Positions 7,711 through 16,088 of a DNA stretch of 47,177 bases are shown here, piece by piece. Both the position numbers and the translations under genes were made by a program. The notes below the pieces were generated by a model that saw nothing but the letters and a program-made list of their open reading frames with translations, was not told where the DNA came from and ran no database searches. Source of the DNA: Paracoccus nototheniae (lineage in GTDB: Bacteria > Pseudomonadota > Alphaproteobacteria > Rhodobacterales > Rhodobacteraceae); contig NZ_RQRT01000031.1 in assembly GCF_004335005.1 (NCBI RefSeq), forward strand, positions 1 to 47,177. The letters run 5' to 3'. Each line of letters begins with the position of its first letter. The first letter of the stretch is position 1.

Positions 7711-8169
7711 TCAGTCGTCGACCACGTTCAGGATCTTGGGCAAGGCGGGGCAGGGCAGCAGCTGGTTTTTCGCCACATCGGCCAGCGTGTGGTTGTGCAG
7801 GAACACATAGACATGCGCCGACAGGCTTTCCCACAGCCGGTTCGACAGGGTCTGTGCCCGCGACCCCGAGATCCCGCCCGAGGCGCCCGCGCCGATATGC
7901 ATGGCGCTGACGGTTTCATCCACAGCTTCGAGGATTTCGGCCACGCGGATCGTTTCGGGCGTGCGGGCCAGACGATAGCCGCCCCCCGGTCCGCGCACCG
8001 ATGCGACCAGTCCCGCCCGGCGCAACCGCACGAACAGCTGTTCCAGATAGGGCAGAGAAATGTCCTGCCGGGCCGAAATCTCGGCCAGGGTGGTCAGTTC
8101 CGTGCCCTTGGCGATGGCCAGATCGACCAGTGCGATGATGGCATAGCGGCCCTTTGTGGACAATTTCAT
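7711..8169 (-). CDS. iscR: Rrf2 family regulator, IscR-like
   Basis: A 152-residue Rrf2 regulator with the winged helix at 1-80 (MKLSTKGRYAIIALVDLA, then VRGPGGGYRLAR as the wing), closely following IscR. IscR normally binds [2Fe-2S] through three cysteines near 92, 98 and 104. Here residues 90-110 (MHIGAGASGG region) hold none, and the only cysteine is C140 near the C-terminus. A similar cysteine-poor IscR was described in Rhodobacter sphaeroides, where it still represses Fe-S genes. The start is the ATG at 8167-8169. It is divergent from an alpha/beta hydrolase gene; no suf or isc genes are in the window. Confidence 0.85.
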   Translation of the reverse strand: MKLSTKGRYAIIALVDLAIAKGTELTTLAEISARQDISLPYLEQLFVRLRRAGLVASVRGPGGGYRLARTPETIRVAEILEAVDETVSAMHIGAGASGGISGSRAQTLSNRLWESLSAHVYVFLHNHTLADVAKNQLLPCPALPKILNVVDD

Positions 8170-8258
8170 GGACCTGATCCCCCCTTGGATGGCCGCATCG
8201 ATGCGGCCTGCATTGACGGGCGGCGTCGTCGCGCGCTATGCCCGGCCCGATACGTTTC

Positions 8259-8317
8259 TTGCCAGACCTGCGCCCGCTGCCCATATACCCCTTAGAAGCC
8301 GCACGCCCAAGCGTCAA
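8259..8317. promoter_or_regulatory. Candidate overlapping divergent promoters, iscR and hydrolase
   Basis: On the minus strand, TTGACG (8317-8312), a 17-base spacer and TAAGGG (8294-8289) could drive iscR. On the plus strand, TTGCCA (8259-8264), a 17-base spacer and CATATA (8282-8287) could drive the hydrolase. The two sit face to face within 60 bases, so one regulator could control both. The boxes are only partial matches to consensus. Confidence 0.35.
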
Positions 8318-8378
8318 GAAACCCGCACATTCCGCGCCAAAGCCCTGTGCCCGCGCGCAAGCCCTGTGAAGGACGACC

Positions 8379-9041
8379 ATGCCCGAGCTGATTTTTCCCG
8401 GTCCCGAGGGCCGTCTTGAAGGCCGATACCACCCCCAGCCCGGCAAGCCCGACGCCCCCATCGCCATCGTGCTGCATCCCCATCCGCAGTTCGGCGGCAC
8501 GATGAACAACCGTGTGGTGTACAACCTGCACTATGCGTTTCATCGCATGGGGTTCACCGTGATGCGGTTCAACTTTCGCGGCGTGGGCCGCAGCCAGGGC
8601 GAGTTCGATCAGGGCATCGGAGAGCTGTCGGACGCCGCCTCGGCGCTGGATTACCTGCAGGCGATGAACCCCAACAGCAAGCATTGCTGGGTCGCGGGCT
8701 TCAGCTTTGGGGCCTGGATCGGAATGCAGCTGCTGATGCGCCGCCCCGAGATCACCGGATTCATCAGCGTGGCACCCCCTGCGAACATGTACGATTTCAG
8801 CTTTCTGGCGCCCTGCCCGTCATCGGGACTGGTCGTGAACGGCACCGCCGACCGCGTGGCGCCGCCCAAGGATACCCATACTCTGGTCGGCAAGCTGCGC
8901 GAGCAAAAGGGCATCACGGTGACCCATGAGGAAATCGAGGGGGCCGACCATTTCTTCCGCGATGACGAGACGCACATGAAGCCGATGATCGATCTGGTGC
9001 AGAGCTATGTCCGGCGGCGTCTGACGGAAAGCTCTCGCTGA
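8379..9041 (+). CDS. Alpha/beta hydrolase
   Basis: A 220-residue single-domain hydrolase. Visible features are the oxyanion region HPHPQFGGTMNN (33-44), the NFRGVGRSQG block, and the nucleophile elbow GFSFG (107-111, S109). The probable acid is D158 (NGTADRVAPP) and the base H191 (GADHFF). There is no signal peptide or membrane segment, so it is cytoplasmic. In Rhodobacteraceae a gene of this type commonly lies beside iscR and the suf genes. The substrate is unknown. It is divergent from iscR with 209 bases between them. Confidence 0.85.
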   Translation: MPELIFPGPEGRLEGRYHPQPGKPDAPIAIVLHPHPQFGGTMNNRVVYNLHYAFHRMGFTVMRFNFRGVGRSQGEFDQGIGELSDAASALDYLQAMNPNSKHCWVAGFSFGAWIGMQLLMRRPEITGFISVAPPANMYDFSFLAPCPSSGLVVNGTADRVAPPKDTHTLVGKLREQKGITVTHEEIEGADHFFRDDETHMKPMIDLVQSYVRRRLTESSR

Positions 9042-9057
9042 ACGGGCGGGGAGGGAA

Positions 9058-9103
9058 CCGGGGCGCTGCCCCGGACCCCGGGATATTTCAGCCAAGATGA
9101 AAG
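9058..9103 (+). repeat. Dispersed hairpin-plus-core repeat, copy A
   Basis: A perfect 7-bp GC hairpin (CCGGGGC at 9058-9064, GCCCCGG at 9068-9074) is followed by the core GATATTTCAGCCAAGATG (within 9081-9103). It lies just after the hydrolase stop and ends ten bases before the ATG of the HD gene, so it may act in both termination and the leader of the next gene. The same core occurs at 11604-11658 and, degenerate, at 27151-27203. Confidence 0.75.
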
Positions 9104-9112
9104 GGCCGGGCC

Positions 9113-10237
9113 ATGCCTGATCGGGCGATTGCCTTTCTGTGCGAGGCGGACCGGCTGAAATCCGTCGGTCGCGCGAATGTGCTGATGGATCTGTCGCGGC
9201 CCGAGAACAGTGCCGAGCACAGCTGGCATGTCGCCTTGTATGCAATGGTGTTCGGGGCCAGCGACCGGGCCATCGTGATGCTGCTGGTTCATGATCTGGT
9301 CGAGATCGACACAGGCGATCAGCCCATTCATCTGGATCATGACGCGGGCGCCCTGGCCCTGGCCGAGGCCGGGGCGGCGGCGCGGCTGTTCGGCCTGTTG
9401 CCCGATGGGGCGGGGCTGGCGGCACTGTGGCGCGACTTCGAGGCGCGGGCCGATGCCGATGCGATGATGGCCAAGCGCATGGATCATGTGCAGCCGATCT
9501 TTCAGGTGTTGCAGGCAGCGGCGCCGCTGGCGGATCATGTGGCGATCGTGGCGGACAATCTGCAGCGCGGCCGGGCGGCACGTCTGGCACAGGAATGGCG
9601 CGAGGGCTGGCAGGCGGCCAACGATCTGCTGGAGGGGCGTGATCTGGCGGAGGGTGATCTGCCGGGGCGGCTGGCCTTTCTGGCCGAAGCGGACGGGCTG
9701 AAGTCGGTGCTGCGGGCGAACACGCTGATCGACGGGTCGCGGCAGGAAAACAGCGCCGAGCACAGCTGGCATCTGGCGCTCTATGCGTTGGTGCTGGGCG
9801 GGCTTGCCGCGCCGGGCGTCGATATCGGGCGGGTGATCCGCATGCTGCTGATCCATGATCTGGTCGAGATCGACGTGGGCGACGTGCCGCTGCATTCGGC
9901 GGGCGGGCAGGCCCATGGATCGCCCGACGTGCAACGGGCCGAAGCGGCTGCCGCACGGCGGTTGTTCGGCTTGCTGCCCGAAGCCCAGGGCGCGGACATG
10001 CTGGCCCTGTGGCAGGAGTTCGAAGCCGTCGCCACCCCCGATGCCGTCTTTGCCAAGGCGCTGGACCGTTGCCAGCCCGCGATTCAGAACCTTGTCGGCG
10101 GTGGCGCGGGTTGGGTTCGCTATGACGTGACCCTGAGCCAGATCGAGGCGCGGGTTGGGCCATGGGTCGCGGCGGGATCTGCGCCCCTGTGGGACTGGCT
10201 GCATCGCGGGTTGCGCGGACATTTCGGCGCCCCCTGA
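9113..10237 (+). CDS. Tandem HD-domain phosphohydrolase (duplicated YfbR-like domains)
   Basis: A 374-residue protein with two homologous HD domains in one frame, residues about 1-175 and 185-350. Each has the EHSWH motif (H36; H217), the HD doublet in HDLVEID (H60-D61; H248-D249) and a later Asp before Q-P (D124; D318), which is the full ligand set of HD phosphohydrolases. Family members of single-domain size (about 190 residues, YfbR or HDDC2 type) remove phosphate from 5'-deoxynucleotides. Here both halves look active. The ATG at 9113 follows repeat copy A. It is probably a nucleotide-pool enzyme; substrate not established. Confidence 0.85.
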   Translation: MPDRAIAFLCEADRLKSVGRANVLMDLSRPENSAEHSWHVALYAMVFGASDRAIVMLLVHDLVEIDTGDQPIHLDHDAGALALAEAGAAARLFGLLPDGAGLAALWRDFEARADADAMMAKRMDHVQPIFQVLQAAAPLADHVAIVADNLQRGRAARLAQEWREGWQAANDLLEGRDLAEGDLPGRLAFLAEADGLKSVLRANTLIDGSRQENSAEHSWHLALYALVLGGLAAPGVDIGRVIRMLLIHDLVEIDVGDVPLHSAGGQAHGSPDVQRAEAAAARRLFGLLPEAQGADMLALWQEFEAVATPDAVFAKALDRCQPAIQNLVGGGAGWVRYDVTLSQIEARVGPWVAAGSAPLWDWLHRGLRGHFGAP

Positions 10238-10336
10238 ACTGCCTGCCGGTTTAGCATACAATCGCATACCGTCTTTTCTTGAGGCCCCGTCCGGGCTATG
10301 ACAGGGGCCAGCACATCATCGCCAAAGGGGCTTTCC

Positions 10337-11548
10337 ATGTCGAAGATCAAGGTCGCCAATCCCGTCGTCGAGCTGGATGGAGACGAGATGACGCGGATCA
10401 TCTGGGATTTCATCAAGCAAAAGCTGATCCTGCCCTATCTGGATATCGACCTGAAATATTACGATCTGGGCATCGAGGAGCGCGACCGCACCGAAGACCG
10501 GATCACCATCGACGCGGCGGAAGCCATCAAGCAATACGGGGTCGGCGTCAAATGCGCGACCATCACCCCCGACGAGCAGCGGGTCGAGGAATTCGGCCTC
10601 AAGAAGATGTGGCGCAGCCCCAATGGCACGATCCGCAACATCCTGGGGGGCGTTATCTTCCGCGAGCCGATCATCTGCCGGAACGTGCCGCGGCTGGTGC
10701 CGGGCTGGACTCAGCCGATCATCGTCGGTCGCCACGCCTTTGGCGATCAGTACAAGGCCACCGATTTCCGCTTTCCGGGCAAGGGCAAGCTGACGATCAG
10801 GTTCGTGGGCGAAGATGGCGAGACGATCGAGCACGAGGTGTTCGATGCGCCGTCCGCAGGTGTCGCCATGGCGATGTACAATCTGGACGATTCGATCCGC
10901 GATTTCGCCCGGGCGTCGCTGAATTACGGGTTGTCGCGGGGCTATCCGGTCTATCTGTCGACCAAGAACACGATTCTGAAGGCCTATGACGGGCGCTTCA
11001 AGGATCTGTTCGCCGAGGTGTACGAGGCCGAATTCGCGGACCAGTTCAAAAAGGCCGGCATCACCTATGAACATCGCCTGATCGACGACATGGTCGCAAG
11101 CGCGATGAAATGGTCGGGAGGCTATGTCTGGGCCTGCAAGAACTATGACGGCGATGTGCAGTCGGACACCGTGGCGCAGGGGTTCGGGTCGCTGGGTCTG
11201 ATGACCTCGGTGCTGATGACCCCGGATGGCAAGATCGTGGAATCCGAGGCAGCCCACGGCACCGTGACCCGCCATTACCGCGAACACCAGAAAGGCAATG
11301 CGACCTCGACCAATTCGATCGCGTCGATCTTTGCCTGGACGGGCGGTCTGAAACACCGGGCCAAGCTGGACGACAATGCCGCGCTGATGTCCTTTGCGCA
11401 GACGCTGGAAAAAGTCACCGTGCAAGCGGTCGAGGATGGCCACATGACCAAGGATCTGGCGCTGCTGGTGGGCCCTGATCAGAAATGGCTGACCACGATG
11501 GGCTATCTGGAAAAAGTCGACCAGTATCTGAACAAGGCGCTGGCCTGA
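10337..11548 (+). CDS. icd: NADP-dependent isocitrate dehydrogenase
   Basis: A 403-residue enzyme of the TCA cycle that converts isocitrate to 2-oxoglutarate and makes NADPH. It is the homodimeric, eukaryote-like subtype usual in alphaproteobacteria, shown by the start [23 protein letters not shown] segment and the substrate region SPNGTIRN. Further support comes from the metal-site region around DDMVA and the NADP segment [16 protein letters not shown]. Length and ends are complete. I chose the ATG at 10337, inside a longer open frame, as it begins the conserved part. It is monocistronic: a hairpin follows (11568-11587). Confidence 0.97.
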   Translation: MSKIKVANPVVELDGDEMTRIIWDFIKQKLILPYLDIDLKYYDLGIEERDRTEDRITIDAAEAIKQYGVGVKCATITPDEQRVEEFGLKKMWRSPNGTIRNILGGVIFREPIICRNVPRLVPGWTQPIIVGRHAFGDQYKATDFRFPGKGKLTIRFVGEDGETIEHEVFDAPSAGVAMAMYNLDDSIRDFARASLNYGLSRGYPVYLSTKNTILKAYDGRFKDLFAEVYEAEFADQFKKAGITYEHRLIDDMVASAMKWSGGYVWACKNYDGDVQSDTVAQGFGSLGLMTSVLMTPDGKIVESEAAHGTVTRHYREHQKGNATSTNSIASIFAWTGGLKHRAKLDDNAALMSFAQTLEKVTVQAVEDGHMTKDLALLVGPDQKWLTTMGYLEKVDQYLNKALA

Positions 11549-11567
11549 GCAATCGATTCTGACCCAG

Positions 11568-11587
11568 GGCCGGGCGTGTTCCCGGCC
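11568..11587 (+). terminator. Hairpin after icd
   Basis: A perfect 7-bp stem GGCCGGG (11568-11574) / CCCGGCC (11581-11587) with a 6-base loop, 20 bases after the icd stop. No T run follows. It precedes the repeat copies at 11604-11658 in the same hairpin-then-core order as copy A. Confidence 0.5.
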
Positions 11588-11603
11588 TTGGATGCCTCCG
11601 GCG

Positions 11604-11697
11604 GGGATATTTCAGCCAAGATGAAACCCTCGCCCTTTCATCTTGGCTGAAATATCCCGGGGGGAATCGCCGACAGGCGATGGGGGGCTGGCCCCCC
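11604..11697. repeat. Dispersed hairpin-plus-core repeat, copies B1 and B2 as an inverted pair
   Basis: Two copies of the repeat core face each other: 11604-11626 and 11636-11658 are perfect 23-bp inverted repeats around a 9-base spacer, able to form a very stable stem. Copy B2 continues into a second small hairpin ATCGCC-GACA-GGCGAT (11666-11681) and a 6-bp GC hairpin (11682-11697). This B2 half is nearly identical to 27181-27242. Confidence 0.8.
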
Positions 11698-11707
11698 TTT
11701 CTTTGCG
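11682..11707 (+). terminator. Intrinsic terminator between icd and purQ
   Basis: GGGGGG-CTGG-CCCCCC (11682-11697) followed directly by TTTCTTTG on the plus strand, a standard intrinsic terminator. It forms the outer end of repeat copy B2 and should stop read-through from icd before purQ. Confidence 0.65.
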
Positions 11708-11754
11708 GGCCAAGCTGCGCTAAGGGCAGGGCATCCCCAGAGCAGGAGCCCGCG

Positions 11755-12423
11755 ATGAAAGCCGCCGTCGTCACCTTTCCCGGATCGAATTGCGATCGTG
11801 ATCTGACTGTCGCGCTGGAGCAGGCGGGGGCAGAGGTCACCCGTGTCTGGCACAAGGATGATGCCCTGCCCGCCGGGGTCGACCTGGTCGGCGTTCCGGG
11901 CGGATTCTCGTTCGGGGATTATCTGCGCTGCGGTGCGATTGCGGCGCAATCGCCGATCGCGGGCGCGCTGCGCGATCATGCGGCGCGGGGTGGGTATCTG
12001 CTGGGCATCTGCAACGGATTTCAGGTTCTGACCGAATTGGGGCTGCTGCCCGGTGCCTTGATGCGCAATTCGGGGCTGACCTTCTTGTGCAAGCCTGCGG
12101 CCCTGCGCGTGGAAACGGCCGACAGCGCCTTTACGGCGGGCTATGCGGTGGGCCAGCGGATCAGCGTGCCGGTCGCCCATCATGACGGCAATTACCAGAT
12201 CACGCCGGATGATCTGGCCCGGCTGCGGGACGGCGACCGGATTGCGTTCACCTATGGGCCGGGGATCAACGGGTCGGTCGGGGATATCGCCGGGGTGTTG
12301 TCGGACAACCGCAGGGTGCTGGGAATGATGCCCCATCCCGAACGGGCCGTCGATCCGGCCACCGGTGGCACGGACGGGGCGGCGATGTTCCGGGGGCTGG
12401 TCGACGCTCTGGCGCATGCCTGA
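11755..12423 (+). CDS. purQ: Phosphoribosylformylglycinamidine synthase, glutaminase subunit
   Basis: A 222-residue class I glutamine amidotransferase that supplies ammonia to PurL in purine synthesis. The nucleophile C86 lies in GICNGFQ, and the His-Glu pair is H194/E196 in MPHPE. The start sequence AAVVTFPGSNCDRD is typical of PurQ. The ATG at 11755 follows AGCAGGAG. It is the small-subunit form, so purS and purL genes must be elsewhere, since they are not within the window. Confidence 0.96.
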   Translation: MKAAVVTFPGSNCDRDLTVALEQAGAEVTRVWHKDDALPAGVDLVGVPGGFSFGDYLRCGAIAAQSPIAGALRDHAARGGYLLGICNGFQVLTELGLLPGALMRNSGLTFLCKPAALRVETADSAFTAGYAVGQRISVPVAHHDGNYQITPDDLARLRDGDRIAFTYGPGINGSVGDIAGVLSDNRRVLGMMPHPERAVDPATGGTDGAAMFRGLVDALAHA

Positions 12424-12424
12424 C

Positions 12425-12453
12425 TTGAGCCGGGACGCGGTTCGCCCTAGATT
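12425..12453 (+). promoter_or_regulatory. Candidate sigma-70 promoter for dctB-dctD
   Basis: TTGAGC (12425-12430), a 17-base spacer and TAGATT (12448-12453) fit the housekeeping promoter pattern, 34 bases before the TTG start of the sensor kinase gene. The -35 box begins right after the purQ stop. Confidence 0.5.
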
Positions 12454-12486
12454 GCCTGATCTGGGTTTTTTGGGACGGATCCGTGA

Positions 12487-14280
12487 TTGCCGACTGAGGA
12501 TCATATCGAGGACAGCGCCGAGCGCCGGCGCCGCAGGGGGCCGCGACTGGTCAATCCCTGGTGGCTGCGTGCGACCGTCCTGTCGATCTTTCTGGCGGCG
12601 CTTGGGACCATCTGGGTCACCAATGCCTGGCTGACCGACCGGTTTTCCGAAAACACCCGCGTCAGGTCCGAATTGCGGCTGGCTCTTTATACCGGCAACC
12701 TGATGTCGGAACTGCAGCGCAACTCGGTCGTGCCTCTGCTGCTGGCGCGCGACCCGGCGCTTATCGGGGCGCTGAACGGCAATGATTTCTCGACCACTTC
12801 GGCGCGGCTGATGGCGGCGCAGAAGGAGATCGGCGCCGCCTCGATCCGGCTGCTGGATGCGTCGGGGCGGGTCGTGGGGGCGACCGACCGCACGCAGATC
12901 GGCACCAACAGCGTCGCGGCCCCGCAATATGTCGAGGCGCTGCGGTCGCGCGATACGGTCTTTACCGTGTCCGAACTGGCCTCGGGCATTCATGAATTCG
13001 CCTATTCCCGCGCCGTCGTGTCCGAGGGACGGACCCTTGGGGTCATCGTGGTTGGCGCCGATCTGACCCGGATGGAGCGATCCTGGGCCGGGATCTCGGA
13101 TGCGGTCGCCGTGACCGACAGCGAGGGTGTGATCATCCTGTCGACCGAGCCGCGCTGGCGGGGCCTGACCCTGCCCGAGGCGCTGGCGGTGCGCGATGCG
13201 CCCTCGGCCATCCGGCGGGCGTTTCAGGTGACCGCCGACTGGACCTCGACCCCCGCGGACGCCTATGTGCAGGGCCGCGCGGTCATGCAATCCGAGGCGC
13301 GGGTGCCGTTCCGGGGCTGGCGGATGATCAGCTTTACCGCCTATTCCAGCGTGCGCGAGCGGGTGAATGCCATTCTGGCACTGCAGATCATGGGGTTTGC
13401 CATCCTTCTGGCCGGGGCGTTCTGGATGCTGTCGCGGCGCGCGCGCATCCAAAGTCAGGCCTTCATGCGCGAATCGGCCGACCTGCGGGCGCTGAACGCG
13501 CGGCTGACGCGCGAGATCGCCGAACGCGAACGGGTGCAAAAGGAACTGCGCGTGGCCGAACAGACCATGCAGCAGTCGTCCAAACTGGCGGCCTTGGGCG
13601 AGATGTCGGCAGGCGTCAGTCACGAGCTGAACCAGCCTCTGGCCGCCATGAAGACCTATCTGGCGGGCGCGCGTCTCTTGTTGCAGCGCAGCCGCCCCGA
13701 AGAGGCGCTGTCCAGTTTCCAGCGCATTGACGATCTGATCGACCGGATGGGTGCGATCACCCGGCAGCTGAAATCCTATGCCCGAAAGGGCGGTGAGGCG
13801 GTGGAACCCGTCGATCTGCGCGCCGCCGTCAGCAGCGCCCTGACCATGATGGAACCGCAATTGCGCACCCGGCCCATCCGCATCGTCCGTCAGGTGCCGC
13901 GCGAGCGGGTCATGGTCATGGCCGACCGCATCCGGCTGGAACAGGTGCTGATCAACCTGTTGCGCAATGCCGTCGATGCCGTGCGCGACCGCCGCGAGGG
14001 GGTGATCGAGATCAGCGTCGAGGCCGGGGCTCACGCCTATGTGTTGGTGCGCGATAACGGACCGGGTGTCTCGGACCTGGAAAAGCTGTTTGAACCCTTC
14101 TGGACCACCAAGAAGCCCGGAGAGGGCACGGGGCTGGGGCTGGCGATCTCGTCCTCGATCATGGCGGATTTCGGAGGTCGCCTGACCGCCCATAACGAAA
14201 CCGAAGGCGGCGCCGTCTTTACGGTCGAGCTGCCGCTGCACCGGCACGGCCAGCCCCGACAGGCGTTGGCCGCCGAATGA
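12487..14280 (+). CDS. dctB: Sensor histidine kinase, DctB-like
   Basis: A 597-residue membrane sensor. TM1 is at about 27-47 and TM2 at about 296-316, enclosing a periplasmic dCACHE/PAS-like sensor of about 250 residues. A coiled linker follows (320-362), then the HisKA domain with the phosphorylated H379 in GVSHELNQPL, and an ATPase domain with N (LLRNAVDA), DNGPGV and GTGLGL boxes. The kinase half matches the C4-dicarboxylate sensor DctB. The frame has a stop immediately before the TTG at 12487, so translation begins at TTG or later; there is no ATG in the first 70 codons. It is followed 22 bases later by its response regulator. No dctP/Q/M transporter genes are in the window, so the signal is uncertain. 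Confidence 0.88.
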   Translation: MPTEDHIEDSAERRRRRGPRLVNPWWLRATVLSIFLAALGTIWVTNAWLTDRFSENTRVRSELRLALYTGNLMSELQRNSVVPLLLARDPALIGALNGNDFSTTSARLMAAQKEIGAASIRLLDASGRVVGATDRTQIGTNSVAAPQYVEALRSRDTVFTVSELASGIHEFAYSRAVVSEGRTLGVIVVGADLTRMERSWAGISDAVAVTDSEGVIILSTEPRWRGLTLPEALAVRDAPSAIRRAFQVTADWTSTPADAYVQGRAVMQSEARVPFRGWRMISFTAYSSVRERVNAILALQIMGFAILLAGAFWMLSRRARIQSQAFMRESADLRALNARLTREIAERERVQKELRVAEQTMQQSSKLAALGEMSAGVSHELNQPLAAMKTYLAGARLLLQRSRPEEALSSFQRIDDLIDRMGAITRQLKSYARKGGEAVEPVDLRAAVSSALTMMEPQLRTRPIRIVRQVPRERVMVMADRIRLEQVLINLLRNAVDAVRDRREGVIEISVEAGAHAYVLVRDNGPGVSDLEKLFEPFWTTKKPGEGTGLGLAISSSIMADFGGRLTAHNETEGGAVFTVELPLHRHGQPRQALAAE

Positions 14281-14302
14281 TGCGAAACGAGAGGAACAGG
14301 GA

Positions 14303-15628
14303 ATGTCCCGCAAGCTGAAGATCGCCATCGTGGATGACGAACCGGACATGCGCGAATCGATCAGCCAGTGGCTGGTCCTGTCGGGCTTTGAAACGGAAAC
14401 CTTCGCCAGCGCAGAAGACGCGCTGAAGGTGATCGGGGCGGACTGGCCCGGGGTGGTGGTCAGCGATATCCGCATGCCCGGCATGGACGGGATGGCGTTC
14501 CTGAAACGCCTGATGGGTCTGGACAGCAACCTGCCGGTGATCATGATCACCGGCCATGGCGACGTGCCCATGGCGGTCGAGGCGATGCGCCTTGGCGCGA
14601 TGGATTTCATGGAAAAGCCCTTCAACCCCGACCGCATGACGCAGCTGGCCAAGAAGGCCACGCAGGCCCGGCGCATGACGCTGGACAACCGCGCGCTGCG
14701 CCGCGATCTGTCCGAGGGTCAGCAGGTCATGTCCAAGCTGATCGGCGCCAGTCCGGTCATGGACCGCCTGCGCGAGGATATTCTGGATCTGGGGCAGGCC
14801 GATGGCCATGTGCTGATCGACGGCGAGACCGGCACCGGCAAGACGCTGGTGGCCCATGCGCTGCATGCCGTGGGGCCGCGCGCCTCGAAGAAATTCGTGC
14901 CCGTGTCCTGCGCCGCCTATAATGACGAGGCTTTGGCCGCCCGCCTGTTCGGGCCGCTGGAAGAGGGGCTTCCGGCGGTCGAGGAGGCGCGCGCCGGCAC
15001 CCTGTGCCTCGAGGATGTCGAGGCCCTGTCCGAGGCGCTGCAGGCCCGCCTGCTGGCCTTTATCAGCGAACAGGGCGCGCCTGCCGAAACCCGGATCATC
15101 GCGATCAGCAACGCGCGGGGCGAGGGTCGCCGGGTCGAGGATTCGTTGCGTCCCGACCTGTTCTATCGCCTGTCGGCGCTGAAGATCACCCTGCCGCCCC
15201 TGCGCGCCCGGGGCGAGGATATTCTGGCGCTGTTCACCCGCATGACCGAACAGTACAGCGAGGAATATGGCTGCGAGCCGCCTCAGGTCAGCGCGCAAGA
15301 GGCAGCCCAGCTGCTGCAGGCGCCCTGGCCCGGCAATATCCGCCAGCTGATCAACGTGGCCGAACGGGCGGTGTTGCAGAACCGGCGCGGCTCGGGCTCT
15401 ATCGCGTCCCTGCTGATGGCGGATGGCGAGGACAACCAGCAGGCCACGACGACCGAGGGCAAGCCGCTGAAGGAATATGTCGAAAGCTTCGAGAAGATGC
15501 TGATCGACAACACCATGCGCCGCCACCGGGGCAGCATCGCCAGCGTCATGGACGAATTGTGCCTGCCGCGCCGGACACTGAATGAAAAGATGGCGAAATA
15601 CGGGCTGCAGCGCGGCGATTACCTGTAG
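14303..15628 (+). CDS. dctD: DctD-like NtrC-family response regulator, atypical AAA+ domain
   Basis: A 441-residue regulator paired with the upstream kinase. The receiver domain (1-120) has D11/D12, phospho-acceptor D55, T83 and K105. The AAA+ domain (about 148-370) keeps Walker A GETGTGK (174-180), sensor I (IAISN, 266-270), the arginine finger region RPDLFYR (283-289) and WPGNIRQL (342-349). The C-terminal Fis-type helix-turn-helix covers about 405-436. The loop where sigma-54 activators have GAFTGA reads ARLFGPLEEGLP (213-224), so the motif is missing. Walker B ends LED (236-238) rather than LDE. It may therefore regulate a sigma-70 promoter, as R. capsulatus NtrC does. Confidence 0.88.
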   Translation: MSRKLKIAIVDDEPDMRESISQWLVLSGFETETFASAEDALKVIGADWPGVVVSDIRMPGMDGMAFLKRLMGLDSNLPVIMITGHGDVPMAVEAMRLGAMDFMEKPFNPDRMTQLAKKATQARRMTLDNRALRRDLSEGQQVMSKLIGASPVMDRLREDILDLGQADGHVLIDGETGTGKTLVAHALHAVGPRASKKFVPVSCAAYNDEALAARLFGPLEEGLPAVEEARAGTLCLEDVEALSEALQARLLAFISEQGAPAETRIIAISNARGEGRRVEDSLRPDLFYRLSALKITLPPLRARGEDILALFTRMTEQYSEEYGCEPPQVSAQEAAQLLQAPWPGNIRQLINVAERAVLQNRRGSGSIASLLMADGEDNQQATTTEGKPLKEYVESFEKMLIDNTMRRHRGSIASVMDELCLPRRTLNEKMAKYGLQRGDYL

Positions 15629-15667
15629 CGCGTCGCAAGACCGGGACCACGCATCGGACAAAAGCAG

Positions 15668-15699
15668 ACCGGGGGCAGCTGGCGCGCCGCCCCCGGTCA
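15668..15699 (+). terminator. Strong hairpin after dctD
   Basis: A perfect 10-bp stem GACCGGGGGC (15668-15677) / GCCCCCGGTC (15690-15699) with a 12-base loop, 40 bases after the dctD stop. There is no T run, so it may need Rho or act as a 3' end protector. Confidence 0.5.
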
Positions 15700-15728
15700 A
15701 GTCTGGTCCTGCGCTATGAAAACAAAAA

Positions 15729-15757
15729 ATCGGAACAAGGCAGTATCGGAACAAGGG
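15729..15757. repeat. Tandem direct repeat ATCGGAACAAGG
   Basis: ATCGGAACAAGG at 15729-15740 and ATCGGAACAAGGG at 15745-15757, each followed by CAGT, with a 16-base period. It lies in the metZ upstream region and could be a binding site for a regulator with two turns of spacing, or a slippage product. Confidence 0.6.
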
Positions 15758-16016
15758 CAGTTCTGAGGCAGGACCATTTCAGGTCAGTTTTGATAAAATC
15801 CACAACATGCGGCGAACGGGTGAAACGGTACAGGATCGGCGCGGATCAGGTCCGGATCAAAGCCCGGGACCATCCTTTGGACTTAGCGCCACAGCCTCTG
15901 GTTGCCAACTGTTTTTTTGGATAGGTCAGGTTTTCATCCAGTTGAAAGGCTTAGATTTTTCTGCATTTCGTGCAATATGTCGGGCAGCCGACAGTTGAAC
16001 CGATCGGGCCGGAATA

Positions 16017-16088
16017 GGGGGCGGGGACTTGCGGAACGACGCGCCCGGCAGTACCCCCGGATGAGCTCCCCGAAATCACCGCCGGGGG
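16017..16088 (+). promoter_or_regulatory. Structured metZ leader with mutually exclusive hairpins
   Basis: CCCCCGG (16054-16060) can pair perfectly with CCGGGGG (16082-16088) close to the metZ start, or its CCCCC can pair with GGGGG at 16017-16021. Only one can form at a time. The first hairpin ends 20 bases before the ATG and near the purine-rich GGAAAGG (16094-16100). This is the layout of a translational switch. It does not match the SAM-II consensus that often precedes metZ in alphaproteobacteria, nor other riboswitches that I know. Confidence 0.35.

Noticed and set aside
11604..11658. Terminal inverted repeats of an insertion sequence
   Set aside because: Arms are only 9 bases apart with no transposase gene; the same core occurs singly elsewhere, so it is a small dispersed repeat.
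11638..14688. Minus-strand open frame (1016 codons) across purQ, dctB and dctD
   Set aside because: Spans three convincing plus-strand genes and their gaps, so it cannot be a gene.
15807..15998. Short open frame (63 codons) in the dctD-metZ gap
   Set aside because: No ribosome binding site, codon use unlike neighbours, and the encoded chain resembles no family; the region looks regulatory.
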